A stretch of 28,171 nucleotides of DNA from Reticulitermes lucifugus (Eukaryota; Arthropoda; Insecta; Blattodea; Rhinotermitidae). The translations under genes were made by a program, and so were the position numbers. Positions 1-12,800 of this stretch are shown one piece after another. Under the pieces are notes generated by a model. That model did no database searches. It was not told the DNA's origin and saw nothing but the letters and a program-made list of their open reading frames with translations. Position 1 is the stretch's first letter; each line of letters begins with the position of its first letter. The DNA lies in assembly GCA_026260175.1 (NCBI GenBank), contig JAKCWW010006543.1:994-29164 (forward strand), read 5' to 3'.

Positions 1-60
1 TTGCAGCCGAAACATGTGTAGGGTTAATGGACATGCTTAAGAAATAAAGTGCGTTTGTTG
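1..60 (+). mobile_element. Penelope-like element fragment with 3' half of a hammerhead-like ribozyme
   Basis: The window opens with GAAAC (9-13), a four-base loop, then GTA (18-20) followed by GGGTT. This is the layout GAAA-C-NNNN-GUA of the minimal hammerheads known from Penelope-like retroelements; cleavage would fall after A20. The 5' half (CTGATGA and stem II) would lie before base 1. The sequence that follows (aaagtgcgtttgttgg) resembles that after the motif at 17659-17704. The assignment is by motif only. Confidence 0.5.
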
Positions 61-1781
61 GTTTAATTGTTGACAATTACGGTTGTCTCCCTGTAAACAG
101 TGCATTTGATTGGGTTTTCATCCTTGTAAGTGAATAAGGCAATACGCGGTCAAATGCAACGCTGGAAGATGATAATGATTCGCCGTCCTCTCATTCTGCG
201 CTGTGGCGTCTGAGTTACTGAACGAATCGTTAAATGAACCGAAAATAAAAAGCCAAGAAGTTTCAGATTTTTATAAAACTAATATACTAAAATTTACGTG
301 TTTTGTGCAAAGAGCCAGGTTTTTTCTTCTTCTTCTTCTTTTCCATACTTCGACAAAGTTCGATTTGAGTTTCATGGAAAATGGAGGTTACAGTGGATCT
401 GTATGAATCAGTGCGCCTGATAACTTATAGTGTTGACAACTGCACCAAATTTTATCAAAACCCGTTATTTTGTAGGTAAAGCAAGTGTACGGATAAAAGC
501 GACGTCTCTGTTCTTCGTTTACTGTATGCACGTGGGACGAAGGAAGCAAAAATTTAAACATTAATAACACATTTGGTTCTATTTATAACTGATAGTTCTG
601 TTATATAATAATTCAAATAAATTATTGTTTATTAACGTGTTGGCTCAACAGGAGAAGTGCCTATTATAAAGGCAGCACAAGAACACAAACAACACAAAAG
701 CGAAGAACGGGACACGAAACAAACAAAACAAAAAAACACTACATATAACAATAACAAAACAACAATATGAATGAAGTACTGGGAAATAATAATAATAAAA
801 GGGGCACAGTCCTCGCTTTTGCGGGACTACCTTTCGATTAACTGCGGGTTGCCACGGTGTTAGGATGGGCCCACTATTTGTGGCTTTCAAGGACAGGGTG
901 AACTGTTTCCTGACCTGGATTATGTGAAAATCGCTTAAAGTGAAAAGTGAATACACATCCTCGCCTGGTAGCTGCTACATTGCTGTCAGCACACGGCCTC
1001 TCCCCCACAAATTTTTTTCTTTTTTTGCGTTTTTAATTACAGGAACCGAGGGCTTCAGCAGTTATTAGCCTGCGCGTCTCCTGTTCTGGGCGTAATGGAA
1101 TTGCCTCTGAAGATTTATTATCCTGAACTGCTTTCATCTGCATGAGGGTGAGCGGCAGAGCGCGTAGTGGGAGTATTCGTGATAGTTACTGGCGATGATG
1201 ATGGTGATGTGACGACACGTACACACATACACACACACAACAAGCAAGCGATCTAAGACGGAAACTTAACGCTTCTTTGACCATATTTAACAAACGAAAG
1301 ATAATAAAACTTCCTTAGACCTTGGCTGAACGCTCGGTTCACGAGTGAACAGGACGTAGCAGCCGGCATCGTTTGACTGTTGGCAGTCCTTGAGACAGAT
1401 GTTCAGTGGAAGAGTCGTTGGCGGTATTCAGCGGAATGTTTTTAGTTCATGTGTGTTTCTGACCACTCCCGTCGTCATGTGAAAATCGGCAGCGTTCAGT
1501 GTAATCGGAACAGTGCAATGTACAGTATAAAGCTGACAATGTGTGTCTGTATGGACGGAGCTGTCACAGAAATAGAAACTGCGAACACCCACTGGCACAT
1601 AAGGCAGTTTTATTGGTCTGTCATAATGACGAAGCAAGGCAAGTGCCTGTCTACATTCCCCTGTTTAATTTTACTCCTAATAGGGTCGATGGCCACGACG
1701 GCCAACGCACGTCTGTGTTTCACTTACGATAGGCTACAGGAAACATGGAGGAACTAGTAGAAAAGATAAAGATGTGCGAAT
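61..1781. other. Upstream sequence, no gene recognised
   Basis: I searched this stretch for the missing PKG N-terminal (leucine-zipper) exon and found no convincing heptad coding sequence ending in a donor. Open frames here are short and of low complexity. There is a short CA run near 1218-1240. It could be intron or 5' flank. Confidence 0.5.
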
Positions 1782-1837
1782 GGGTGTGTGTGTGTGTATG
1801 TATGTATGTATGTATGTATGTGTGTGTATGTATTGAA

Positions 1838-1868
<31 letters not shown>

Positions 1869-1995
1869 ATGTATGTATGTATGTATGTATATGTAATGTT
1901 TGTACGTATGTGTGTATGTATGCATGTATGTATGTGTGTATGTAATGTAGATATGTACGTATGTATGTGTGTATGTACGCGCACACACACACGCA
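1782..1995. repeat. Compound (TG)n/(TATG)n microsatellite
   Basis: About 200 bp of TG and TATG/TGTATG repeats with small interruptions, ending in a CA run (about 1981-1992). All six frames stay mostly open across it because of the repeat, so its apparent ORFs (Cys/Val/Met or His/Thr/Tyr repeats) are artefacts. Confidence 0.95.
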
Positions 1996-2575
1996 TATGT
2001 ACACAAAGTTTTTAAAAATCTACGAACCACCTCAAAATTCTAGGTGCCAGATTGGTGGCATGAAGCAAGTTCCATACTGATGACCCACAAATATCAGGCG
2101 ACACCGTACAAACTTTCGTGCACCTCTGTATATGTGTGTGTGTACATGAAATTGATCATTGCCACAGCCTCTCTGGCGTCTAGACAAGACAGAAAGACAG
2201 TTGTATGGCAACACCCCTGCAGCATATATTGGCATAGTGTGGGATACATTGCAAACTACAAATTTAACGCATGGCCTGTGCACCATCATGTTCTCAAATA
2301 TGTCTCTCTGATGTTAGTGACAAATGTGGTGGCAGATAAATCTTACATGAACAGATGGAATTACATAATTTGGTATACAGTGTTAGATACATCACATCAG
2401 TACAAACTGAAGGATTCAAAATTGGCTCAGCTTCATCAGTTTCTAGTTCAGGGTCTAAACTCTCAAAGTGTGAAGTACTACAAGTGAAACATGGCACTCT
2501 GCAGCCGGCTCAACCCTGCTGCTACTACTCTGGCCATACGATACCGTCTCATTATGGATATTGTCAGAAGAGGCA
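1996..2575. other. No feature recognised
   Basis: Upstream of the PKG exons. The longest open frame (2044-2487, +) has no recognisable domain, no plausible splice context and no coding-like composition. Confidence 0.4.
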
Positions 2576-2766
2576 AAGCAGTTGTCCTTTTGCACGCCAT
2601 GAAGGCATGTGGGGGAATGGAGTTATAGTTCTACTCATTCGAAACCTCGGCTTTACACCCTGGTCACTTTACTCACTAGGAGAGAGTCTCGATGCACGAT
2701 GGATAAGAGGCTGGGTGAGCCCCATAGACGACCTGGATACTTTGATGAGGAGAAAAATCTCTTGGT
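2576..2766 (-). mobile_element. SINE fragment (module-bearing family), tRNA head missing
   Basis: Read on the minus strand, it shows the same body as the copy at 10877-11168 (ctcatc.., ggctcacccagcctc) and ends with the conserved module: gaggtttcgaatgag, then ccacatgccttcatggcgtg. Homology stops at about 2766, before the tRNA-like head, so this copy is 5'-truncated. Confidence 0.65.
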
Positions 2767-3599
2767 GGACAAAATGGCAGTGGGACAGATTTTTCTCCAA
2801 GTACTTTGGTTTTTCCCTGTCAGTATCATTCCACCAACTCTCCATATTCATTCATTCTTCTGTCACCGACGCTATAATCTCAATGGCAGCATCATTAAGT
2901 AACACATTTAAATGATTATATCCTAAACTCCTTCACTTTAACAATAATTTTTTACCCCTTTTGATTGCAGTTATATGACATAATGTTTAAATCTTGGATT
3001 AGTGTTTTTCCTGTATTGAATCACACAGATTTATAACATAAAATTTACTTTATCATAGTCAGTTACTATGTGAAGGCCATAACTGTATTTTTGTCAAACA
3101 GACAGAAGTAAATGTGTGGCAGTGTTTATTATACCAATTTGTTGTACCATGAGCAGTTTCTCAGAATATCAATAACATTGTGTACAATTTTACAATATAC
3201 ACATACATATTTACTACTGATAAAACTGAGAAGGAAAAGAGGATGGTGTTATATGTTCATTGTACGTTGTTGACCTTCGAATAACAAAATGATTATTGAG
3301 GGGTGAAAATTTAGGAAGCAACAATTTTCTGCTTGTAGTCATAAAACACTGAAATTTCTCAGTCTCTTCCATGTGCTGAACTCCTGCAAGAAACGACGAC
3401 ATGAACAAGTTAGTTGTTGACAAATCTAATTAGGAATAGCAGCAAAAGACCAGTATTTTTATCCTTGTGGTAGTGTGAAACTGTACAAAAGCAGTTACAA
3501 AGTTAAGGAGTTGAGAACTGTACATCTTATTACAATACCATTTGGAGTCATTACTTATTTATTGATCTCGCTCTAAACAGTTGACTGCTTTTGTTGCAG
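2767..3599. other. Sequence before first PKG exon; no gene
   Basis: AT-rich intron or upstream sequence. The only signal I see is the polypyrimidine tract and AG acceptor at 3598-3599 that begins the first assigned PKG exon. Confidence 0.5.
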
Positions 3600-3805
3600 A
3601 GTGTGCTGCAGCAAGCAACAAGCTTTGCCCAAGATGGCGACCTGTTGACAAGCCTGCAGGAGCAGCATGGGATGGCTGGTCAGATGCATCAGCAGTTGGT
3701 CAGTGCCTCCAGCACAAACAAGAAACAAGGTGTGTCTGGTGAGAGCACTGATACTGGCCAGTCTGCTGAGGACATCCAGATTGTGAGATACGACAAGGAC
3801 TTCCG
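3600..3805 (+). CDS. Pkg21D: PKG exon a: autoinhibitory/pseudosubstrate region
   Basis: First exon I can assign, starting in phase 0 after the acceptor ttttgttgcag and ending CG|gtatgt. It begins SVLQQ, which matches the place where PKG leucine zippers end (KCQSVL in PRKG1), so a phase-0 coiled-coil exon should precede it. It carries a Gln-rich stretch and then the pseudosubstrate KKQGVSGE (3720-3743), equivalent to RAQGISAE or AKAGVSAE in other PKGs, which occupies the active site when cGMP is absent. It ends YDKDFR. Two internal in-frame ATGs (3672, 3684) lie before the pseudosubstrate and could start a shorter isoform, but nothing else supports that. Confidence 0.9.
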
Positions 3806-6800
3806 GTATGTCTCTGACTCCCCTGCAGTTGGTAGTTAGTACGTACAGCAAAAGCTGCGATATCTGGCACTGGATGATTCAGGAAGCTGTGTTAACCAGA
3901 AATTGACTAAGCAGCCCGTTAAACTTACGTTGTATTATATTATGTCTGTCGATCAAGAAAGGCCATTTAAAGGGTAAATTTACGTAAGTGAACAGTTAAA
4001 ATGGTGACGTCAAAACTTGTGTGATTCATTGTTATGAATATGGGGATTAAAAGAACAAAATGTTGGAGTCCTGTTGGTTTTTTTTGGATTATATATGCAC
4101 CATGTAATGTAAGTGATGAATGGGGAATAGAAGATGTGGCAGGGAAAACATGACAGGATATCACATGACAAATGAAACAGCTAGGGCTGCCCATGGAGTT
4201 GCTAAGTATGCTAAGGTAAACATTAGGTATTACATTCCAGTATCTGGAATTGATATCTGGTAGCCCTTCTGTCCCAGAGATGCCAGATATTGCAACTAGC
4301 AACAACTCTTCTTGGAGAAAGAAACATTGCTTTTATAACACTGAACGTGTCCTTGAAATAGTGTAAAGACAACTTGATATAATTGGCAATGTTACATGTG
4401 ATCTACATATGTGAATTCTTTTCTGGCAGTAGTCAGCACTATAATACCGACTGAAGCATGCACTCCAGTGCTGTGTATTGCTACCATCTGGTAGTACTAT
4501 CATAAGTAACATATTTTAATTTTGTTTCCATGGAACCAAAGCGACAAACCAGCAGACATCCCAACATCTTGACTGACAATGCACTGTTTGGGCGTGTTTT
4601 ATGTAGATCATATTTTTCAGATCAAAGCAGTTGATAAAAGCTGCCATCATGGATAATGATTTCTTGAAGAATCTCGACTCCAGTCAAGTACGGGAACTGG
4701 TGGATTCCATGTATCCATTGGAGTATGCCAAGGGTAGCTATGTCATCCGGGAAGGAGAGGCAGGTATGATACTGGATGCTGTGAAGAGTCCTTCGTTTCC
4801 TCACTCAACCTACATCATCTATTAAATTCAGTTGATTTGATCATGGTGCCAACACTGATTCACCCAGCAAATCTAATCTTGATTTGAGTTAGTGCAGTGT
4901 TAATCCAACTTTGCATGAAATTAAAATCAGACTTTATCAGATATCTCAAAAATGACTTACTGCACAGAAATTTGTGTGTAACATGAAATATAAATATAAT
5001 TAAGATGTATGGTTGAGTATTACTGTTAATTAGATCTTCGCTCTTGTGGGATGTTACGCAGCATAGAGTGGTGGTTAGTTACCGACGTTTCGGGACAACC
5101 TATCTGTCCCATCTTCAAGGGTCAAGCAGTCCAGTTGGTAAGTAACTAACAGTCTACGCTGCATAACATCTGAGAAGAGCAAAGATCTCATTTACACCAT
5201 GGTGGAAGCCTGAAATCAGGCATAGTGTTACTTAACAGTCTCAATTTTATATCTTGTCTGACATTTCAGAGGGGCCTGCTGGCCCCATCACCAGGTTTGA
5301 TGAGGGAGATGGGAGATGGTGGAGGAGGCAACAGGCGCCTCTGAAATATCAGTGTATTTCTGCCAGAATACATGGCATAGGCAATAGCATCCCAGAAGGC
5401 ACCACTCAGCAATCTTCGTTGAAAATATGTGTCCAGATTGAAGTACAGCTTTTCCGCACTTTATTTTAATGGAGTTTATCCCGTTGTGCTGTGACATATT
5501 AATGTTAGTATGTGTATTGCTATCAAACACAACAAACTGATATTAAATTTATTAGTGAATGCTACATGTTTCGGTCTTATGGATCACCATGAGGCAGGAA
5601 AATACGTAATTTAAAACATAAGTATGTGTGCATAGAAATGTTTAGAAATTTGCAATATCTTGCAAATTTCTAAACATTTCTATGCACACATACTTACATT
5701 TTAAATTACGTATTTTCTTGCCTCATGGTGATCCATAAGACCGAAACATGTAGCATTCACTGATGAATTTAATAGAGGTTTGTTTTGTTTGATGGCAATA
5801 CACATATTAATATTAATTTTCCACACTTGTCCTGAATGGTTGTAGACGAACTTACACTTCAGTATCCCACATTGATATTTAATACAGAGAATGATTAATA
5901 ATAGCTCTGTGGTGTTTTGAAGTCTCTTTTGCTGATAGTGTATTGATTTTCTTGTCAGGATATTGAAAACTGAATTTATTTACCATTCCATTCCTGTAAC
6001 AAGGTACCATTGAGAATGGTAGTCCGTTAGCTAGCATGTCTTTTGCTGAATTGAACTCGTCATGCCTTGTGACCACCCAGCCATCTGTGACAGTTTTCAT
6101 TACAAACATGTTTTTGCTTATCCTACTATATTTTCTAAATAAATAATCTAAAAATCGTTCAGTTTGAAGCATTTCAGGCACTAATATATGTAGGACTTCA
6201 TCCTGGAGAGTGTTCTGAAGAATGAATTAGCTTATAGGTTCGCAAATTAACTATGCTGTTGGCACCTCTCAAGACATTTATTCTACTCGTATAACCATAT
6301 GAGTATTTTGTCAGAAAAAGACTTCCCTCTTATGTTATCCCAGACTTTTCATGTGGGATTTGAACCCATGTGATAATGCAAAATACAGTTTGAGAAAACT
6401 ACACATTTAATATACATTGTTTAGTTTTAATAAGATCATCGAGAAACTGCTGGTGTATTCGTGCATTTGAAAGGTTATAACCCAGTTGTTTCCAATTTCT
6501 CTTTGCAGGGTCTCATTTGTATGTTTCTGCTGAGGGAGAGTTTGAGGTCATAAAGGAAGGGAAGGTGTTGGGCAAAATGGGACCAGGCAAGGCATTTGGT
6601 GAACTTGCAATTCTGTACAACTGCACTCGGACTGCTTCCATCAGAGGTGAGGTACAACCAGTTGGTCATCATGTGTCCCGATTTATGATGCAATCTTATG
6701 AATATGTGAGAAATGGGAATAATACTAATACCTTGCCATGTAGGTACGTGTAAAGTTTTATAATATTAAATTGCAAAATATGCAACCTTTCATTTCGATA

Positions 6801-9800
6801 GTTGCACTTTCTTCAGTCTCTGACATTCTGGAGGCTTTGGAATTTTGTTTCTGGGTTGTGCTGCAAGATGCAAGTCGATGTTTTGCCTAAATGTCAGTTT
6901 ATTGCAGCCTTATTGCTGGAAGATTAGTTACCCATCCTGTGATTTTTCTGTGCCAATTTGCCACATACTTGCTTCGTGTTCAATTCCTTTGTCGAAATCA
7001 ATGTCACAGTTTTTCAATTCTTGTTCAGCTCAACAATTTTTCAGGGAGTTAATCTGTGATATATTACCATTTTCACATTTAGGTAATCTCTTTAAATTTT
7101 TGTACAACCAGGTACTTTGCTAGCTATAACATACTCTTTTCCGTCTTGAAATAATTTAATCATAAGTTTTCGCAGCACATTTCATTAGGTTGTGCACCCA
7201 GGAAATTTTATTCTTTATTTTTATAGGGCAAAAATTTATTGAATACTCAGTCATAAAGAACATTACTTTTATTCACCAAACAAACTAAAGAAACTAAAAC
7301 TTAAACTAAACCTTTTAAAAATTAATGCTAAACTCTACTTAAATATACACACTTAAAAAAGTGAGACACGATACCAAATTTTTGGTGTTTTTGAGACATT
7401 GGGGTGTGCCTGGGCACACCCGGTGCACCCCTACACATGCTTATGAATTTAATGCTCACAAAACATGTATTCTAAATATTGCTCCCTCTCATTTGTGTCA
7501 GTGACATATTTTTCTACTTAGCTAAGACCTTACTGTCAATTTTCTGTTCCAACGGCTTATCACGTGTCACACAGCACTAAAACCCTCGCTGTAACCACAA
7601 CATAAACTTAATTCCAGCAGCTGCTTGACACAAAATTAGTGAAGCATGTAGGGAAGTCATCCAGAGTGTACCAGTTCACTACACTGAGACCACAGAAGGA
7701 AGTTCAATGGCCCAGTTCTGTGCACATTGTCTTGAGCTATAGTACTTTACTATCCAGCATACTTTACTTTTTTCCCTTCATTCAACTGGTTGTTCTGTTC
7801 ACATGAATGTTGGCAGTAGTAACCATGTGATAAATTTCACTATTGATGAGCAGTCTGGTAGATGCGAGTAGCAGAGAGAATGGGAAAACTTGAGTACCAT
7901 CATCTTTACCAGCCATGGGACGATGTTCTGTGACCTCAGTGTCATATTGCCAGTTGCTGGACAAGAGCTCAAGCCATTTATTTAATTTTCAAACCACATA
8001 ACTCTATGTAAAAGCAAAAGCAAAGGTAAAGCAATCCCATTACAGGCCCTTAGGGTTCCAGGAGGTTGAGGCTCCCAGATTTCTAGACAATCGGCACATG
8101 AAGGTGGTAAGGCTGTCAGCCCTACGCACCGGCCGCCTTTACCCCCAAGAAAAATTCCTGGTACTCATTTCTGTTAGAGGCTGAGTCGATCTCAGGGCCG
8201 TAGTGCGGCCGGAAGGATTATGTCAATGAAAAATTCCAATGACACCATCAGGAATCGAACCTGTGACCTGCTGGCTTGTAGCACAGTGCCTCAAACAACT
8301 GCGCCACCACGTGCTGCCACATAACTCTATGTACAGTCTGAATAACAATTTATTTTGTGTATTAAGAAGTACTACATGTTGGTGATGCACGTCTTGGGGA
8401 CTGTATAGTGTGCTCAGTCTATTAGAGTATGGATAAATAAAATTAGCTGTCTTGAAACAGCAACTTTTTATCTTTTATAATTTAATATTTGACAAAGCGT
8501 GCAAAGATAGTGATTGTGATTTGGCTAATTTGGTCTTGACATGAAGGAAAGTCTACAAAACAGTAGGTCATGACATGCCTGTTTTTCTTAAGCAGTGGTG
8601 TCAGACTCAAAGGTGTGGGTGCTCGACCGACGGGTATTCCAGCAGATTATGATGCGCACGGGACTTCAGCGGCTGGAGGACAATATCAACTTCTTGCGTA
8701 GTGTTCCACTGCTACATAACCTTAGTAATGATGTACTGGCCAAGATTGCTGATGTTCTTGAAGTGGTAAGTCACTTTACCACAGTGTATGACTTTTTTTT
8801 GCAGATGTGACTAATTGTCTCAAAATGAGGTATGGTGAGTCATGCCTTTCAGAGTTTGTAGGCTACGCCACTATAACATTGTTGCCTACTTTTCTTCCCA
8901 TATTCTTGTGCGTAACCTCAACCCCACTCTCACCTTGCCTCTTGCTCTTGAGAGGTAGTCTACAACCAACCGAGGAGGGAGGCAGGCGTCCAGAAAAAGT
9001 TGTCTGAGCTTGTTAATTTGCTGAACAAATTCTGTTTCATCTGACGGTTGGCCAGGGACTCGTTCTGTGTAATGACTCAATGGCCGGTGGAAGCCTCAGG
9101 TATAATCACATAAACGAGTTTTCAAGTAAATATCTTATTTCCCCTTTTTGTATTATTATTTGTTCATTGATCTGTATGATTATTTTTTAAAAGTAAACTT
9201 ACTTTATGGCCAGTTTGTTGTGGCCTGTCCTGTTAATGTTGACGAAGTGGGAGAGTCCTCAAATGTTGCCTTTATCACTATTTTTTTATAATTGCCAGGA
9301 AGTTTCTTTGTGTGGTTTCACTATTGTGCATTTTGTTGTTTTTTTTATTTTGTTATGAATATATGAATTTGATTATTGTTGTTTGTACTTGCATATTATG
9401 CTGTGGGTTCTGTCTCTCTCTCTTTCTCTCTCTCTGATCCTTTAGTGTCACATAGTCATTACAAGGTAACTACCATCCACCAGTACGTGCAACAAATTTA
9501 TAACCAGAAGTAACAAGTGACATCTCCACACCCTCCTTTTTATGGTGCAATGAATCAATCTCAAACTGGTCAGGATGAGAATGTATCTGTGTGCGGATGG
9601 AAAAAGTTAACCTCTGCCAAAATCCAGATTCTGGAAGTACAGAGTATACCAGATGTGGTTTAAATCCACATTTCGTTTTAGATCCCCCCTTGGGAGCCAT
9701 CATTCTATCTGTCATCCTATAATAGGAAAGAGCAGTAATTTTGTATGTTATGTCCAACCATTGTTACAAGTGTCTTCTGGTTTGTCATTGTGTTTATGTA

Positions 9801-12800
9801 TCTGGCAGGAATTTTATCCAGCTGGTGCTCACATTATACGTCAGGGGGCCAGTGGTGACACCTTCTTCATTATTAGCAGTGGCAGTGTTAAGGTCACACA
9901 ACGAATCCCAGGTCGAAGGGAAGAAGAAGAAATCAGGACACTGGAACGTGGGGACTATTTTGGAGAGCAAGCCCTACTTAAAGAAGACTGTCGCACTGCC
10001 AGTATCATTGCTCTTCCACCTGGTGTTGAGTGCCTCACTCTCGATCGAGAGTCCTTCATCCAGCTAATTGGGGATCTCAGTGAACTCCACGAGAAGGATT
10101 ACGGAGATGAGAGTCGAGGGCTCTCCAGGCCATCTAGTTCATTCAGCATCTACTCTGACAGCGAACAAGGTCAGTGTAAGTCTGGGGCATAGGTGGTAGA
10201 ATAATTTTAAATGCTTTTGAAAGAGGTAGGTCACTATACTATGAATGGGATTAAACTGGCTTTGTATAGGATCCCTCAACAATTCTTGTGAAGATGGTAT
10301 GAAAACTTCAGGGCTCCATAACAAAAATAAATGTTTTAGTCATCAGTGTAACTGTCATCTGCTCAAAGAAAATTTTGTTTCACTGAACTACTTATTTGTG
10401 ACTTGGTTGGGTCAGTCTGTGAATCTGCAGGAGTTAGGAACATTGTGAATATAGTTTGTACTTAAATAATATTATAACACTGCTGTCTTGTGGGCAGAGA
10501 GACCTAATGCTGTTGTATCTCTGTCTGCTCAGAATATGACTACATCCGTTTGGATGATCTGGATGTAATAGCAACGCTGGGTGTTGGGGGGTTCGGCAGG
10601 GTGGAGCTGGTACAGTATATATACGACAAGAGCAAAACATTTGCACTCAAGTGCCTCAAGAAGCAGCATATAGTTGAGACTCAGCAGCAAGAACATGTTT
10701 ACAGCGAGAAGAGCATCATGTTGAGCTGTCGCAGTCCGTTCATCTGCAGGTGCATTTGACTTCCTCCTGTCTTATACCTACATGAATTTCATTGATATAA
10801 ATTTTGCTCTTACAAGCCCAGCAAACTTTTGGTTTACACAGCAGTTTACTAGTAAAGATACGTGATTCACTCACTGTAAAATTTTCTCTTGTGCACGCCA
10901 TAAAGGCTTGTGGGAGCTTGGAGGTATCGCGTTACTTATTCTTAACCTTGCCACTAGGTGAAGGTGAATGATGAGCTTTATGCTCCAGTGACTTTACCTC
11001 CAGTGAAAGAGCGCTCAGAACACATTGAATAGGAGGCCGGGTGGGCCCCAGAGCTAGTCTGGATGCTGTGGAGAAGAGGAAAATCTCTTGTTCCTGCTGG
11101 GAATCAAACCACAATTACTCAGTTGTCCAACCCATAGTCTAATGACTGTACCATCTGCATTATCCCGGTTCACTTTAATGTCACCATATCAGTTGTAAAT
11201 GTTATGTATCATAAAATTATAAATTATGATTGAATGGTCAGTTATTTAATGACATTGTATTAACTGCAGAGGGTTTTACCTTGATTATGATGTAATAATT
11301 ATAATTAATTGCTGTCACAATGGGGAATATGGTGCAGTCATTGATTGTTTAGTGACACTATTTCTGCATTCTTCTGGAGAAACTAAGTAAAGACGTGTAA
11401 GAACTTGGAATACTTGTGCCAGCTGGAATTCAAAGCAGGTGCCTGGAGAATGCAATTAGTCATTTCCTGTAAGATAACTTCCTCATTTTGGATGTCATAG
11501 CCACTGATTAATTTCCAGCACAGATGGTATGAATTTTTCTCCTTCCTGCCATATCTAGAATAGCTCTGAGAACCATCCAGTTTTCTACCCATTGGTTTCT
11601 TGAATCATGTTTTCTGCAAATAATGGTAGATGTAAATTGCAGCTGTCCACACATCTCCGTATGTTACTGAGGTCAAGAAAGAGTTCTTGTGTAGTGATTA
11701 CTTAATTCATATTTTCATAATTATATCCTTATTTTTCTTAGGCTGTATTGTATACTTATTTATTGTTTGTTTAACAATGCTTTCAGTATCAAAAACTATA
11801 TAACATCATCTGGTAGGAGGATAGGTGTATAATGAATGGCAGTGTGAATGAAAGGAAAAAATTGTGGCCATTGAATAGGTAATATTCAATCACTTGCTGG
11901 GAGGGAATGAGGAAAACCATGTGAAACAACAGAACAGTGCCCCAGCTGGTACCACTTCAGTTAATTTGCTCAGTTGTGTTGTGAAAGATAAAAATAATTT
12001 TGATTCACATCTGTGCTGTTATGGAACAACTTTACATCTTAAGTTTGTCAGCCTTCTATCAGTCACTGAAGTGCTGTTTTTTAAGATCTGGCATTGCCAT
12101 AAACAAGTGACTTCACACAATATACAATTATTTACCTACAGTCATAATCATAATTTTCTTTAAAGTAAATTCACACCTTACCTTCTTAAGTCTTTGTTTT
12201 TTCTTGACTGATGTATTAATATATTAACCCTTTAAGGACAAAGTGTAATCTGTTTTACGTAAAGATCCAATTTGTACTGTGCAGTAAACACTCTCAAACT
12301 GGTTATAAAAACCAATCTGTTAATTTTCTTTAGGGCAATAGTCGCTGTTTTTCTGAGATGGATAAAAAGCACATAACTGTACACTGTGGACAGAACATAG
12401 AATTTCTGAGTGTTAAAGCCAGGCTTCAAAAGGTTAAATTATTTTTATAGTGCGTTTTTGTTGTGGTAGTTGTTCGTAGATAATCCAAGCTGTGTGGTAC
12501 AGATTTTCCTGTCCGTGTCTGTTTTGTTCAGTATGGTGTAAGTGTTCTCATTTCAGACTATCCTACATACTGAGGTGGCCACACTATGACTTCATCATCA
12601 TCATCATCATCATCATTATCATCATCTTCATCACCGTCACCATCGCCACCACCACCACCACCACCACCACCACCACCACCCCTACCACACTGTCTATCCT
12701 ACAACAGGTCCATAGCCTCTTCCAAAGCAAGTTCTCCACAGAGTACAATCTAGTGCTTCCTGTTTCAATTTCCAGTATCTTCTCATTTTTAAAGTCATCT

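Noticed and set aside
1449..2030. Overlapping open frames with Cys/Val/Met or His/Thr/Tyr repeats
   Set aside because: They are translations of the TATG/TG microsatellite and its flanks, open in several frames at once.
2355..2915. 186-residue ORF upstream of PKG
   Set aside because: Its middle part is the antisense of a SINE fragment (2576-2766), and the rest shows no domain or PKG N-terminal features.
3591..3599. Start of PKG at the TTG codons 3591-3596
   Set aside because: These bases are the end of the polypyrimidine-AG acceptor; TTG starts are not used here and PKGs need an N-terminal zipper upstream.
8251..8316. Possible genuine tRNA gene
   Set aside because: The A and B boxes are good, but the acceptor stem does not close and a SINE body and tail follow, with target duplications on both sides.
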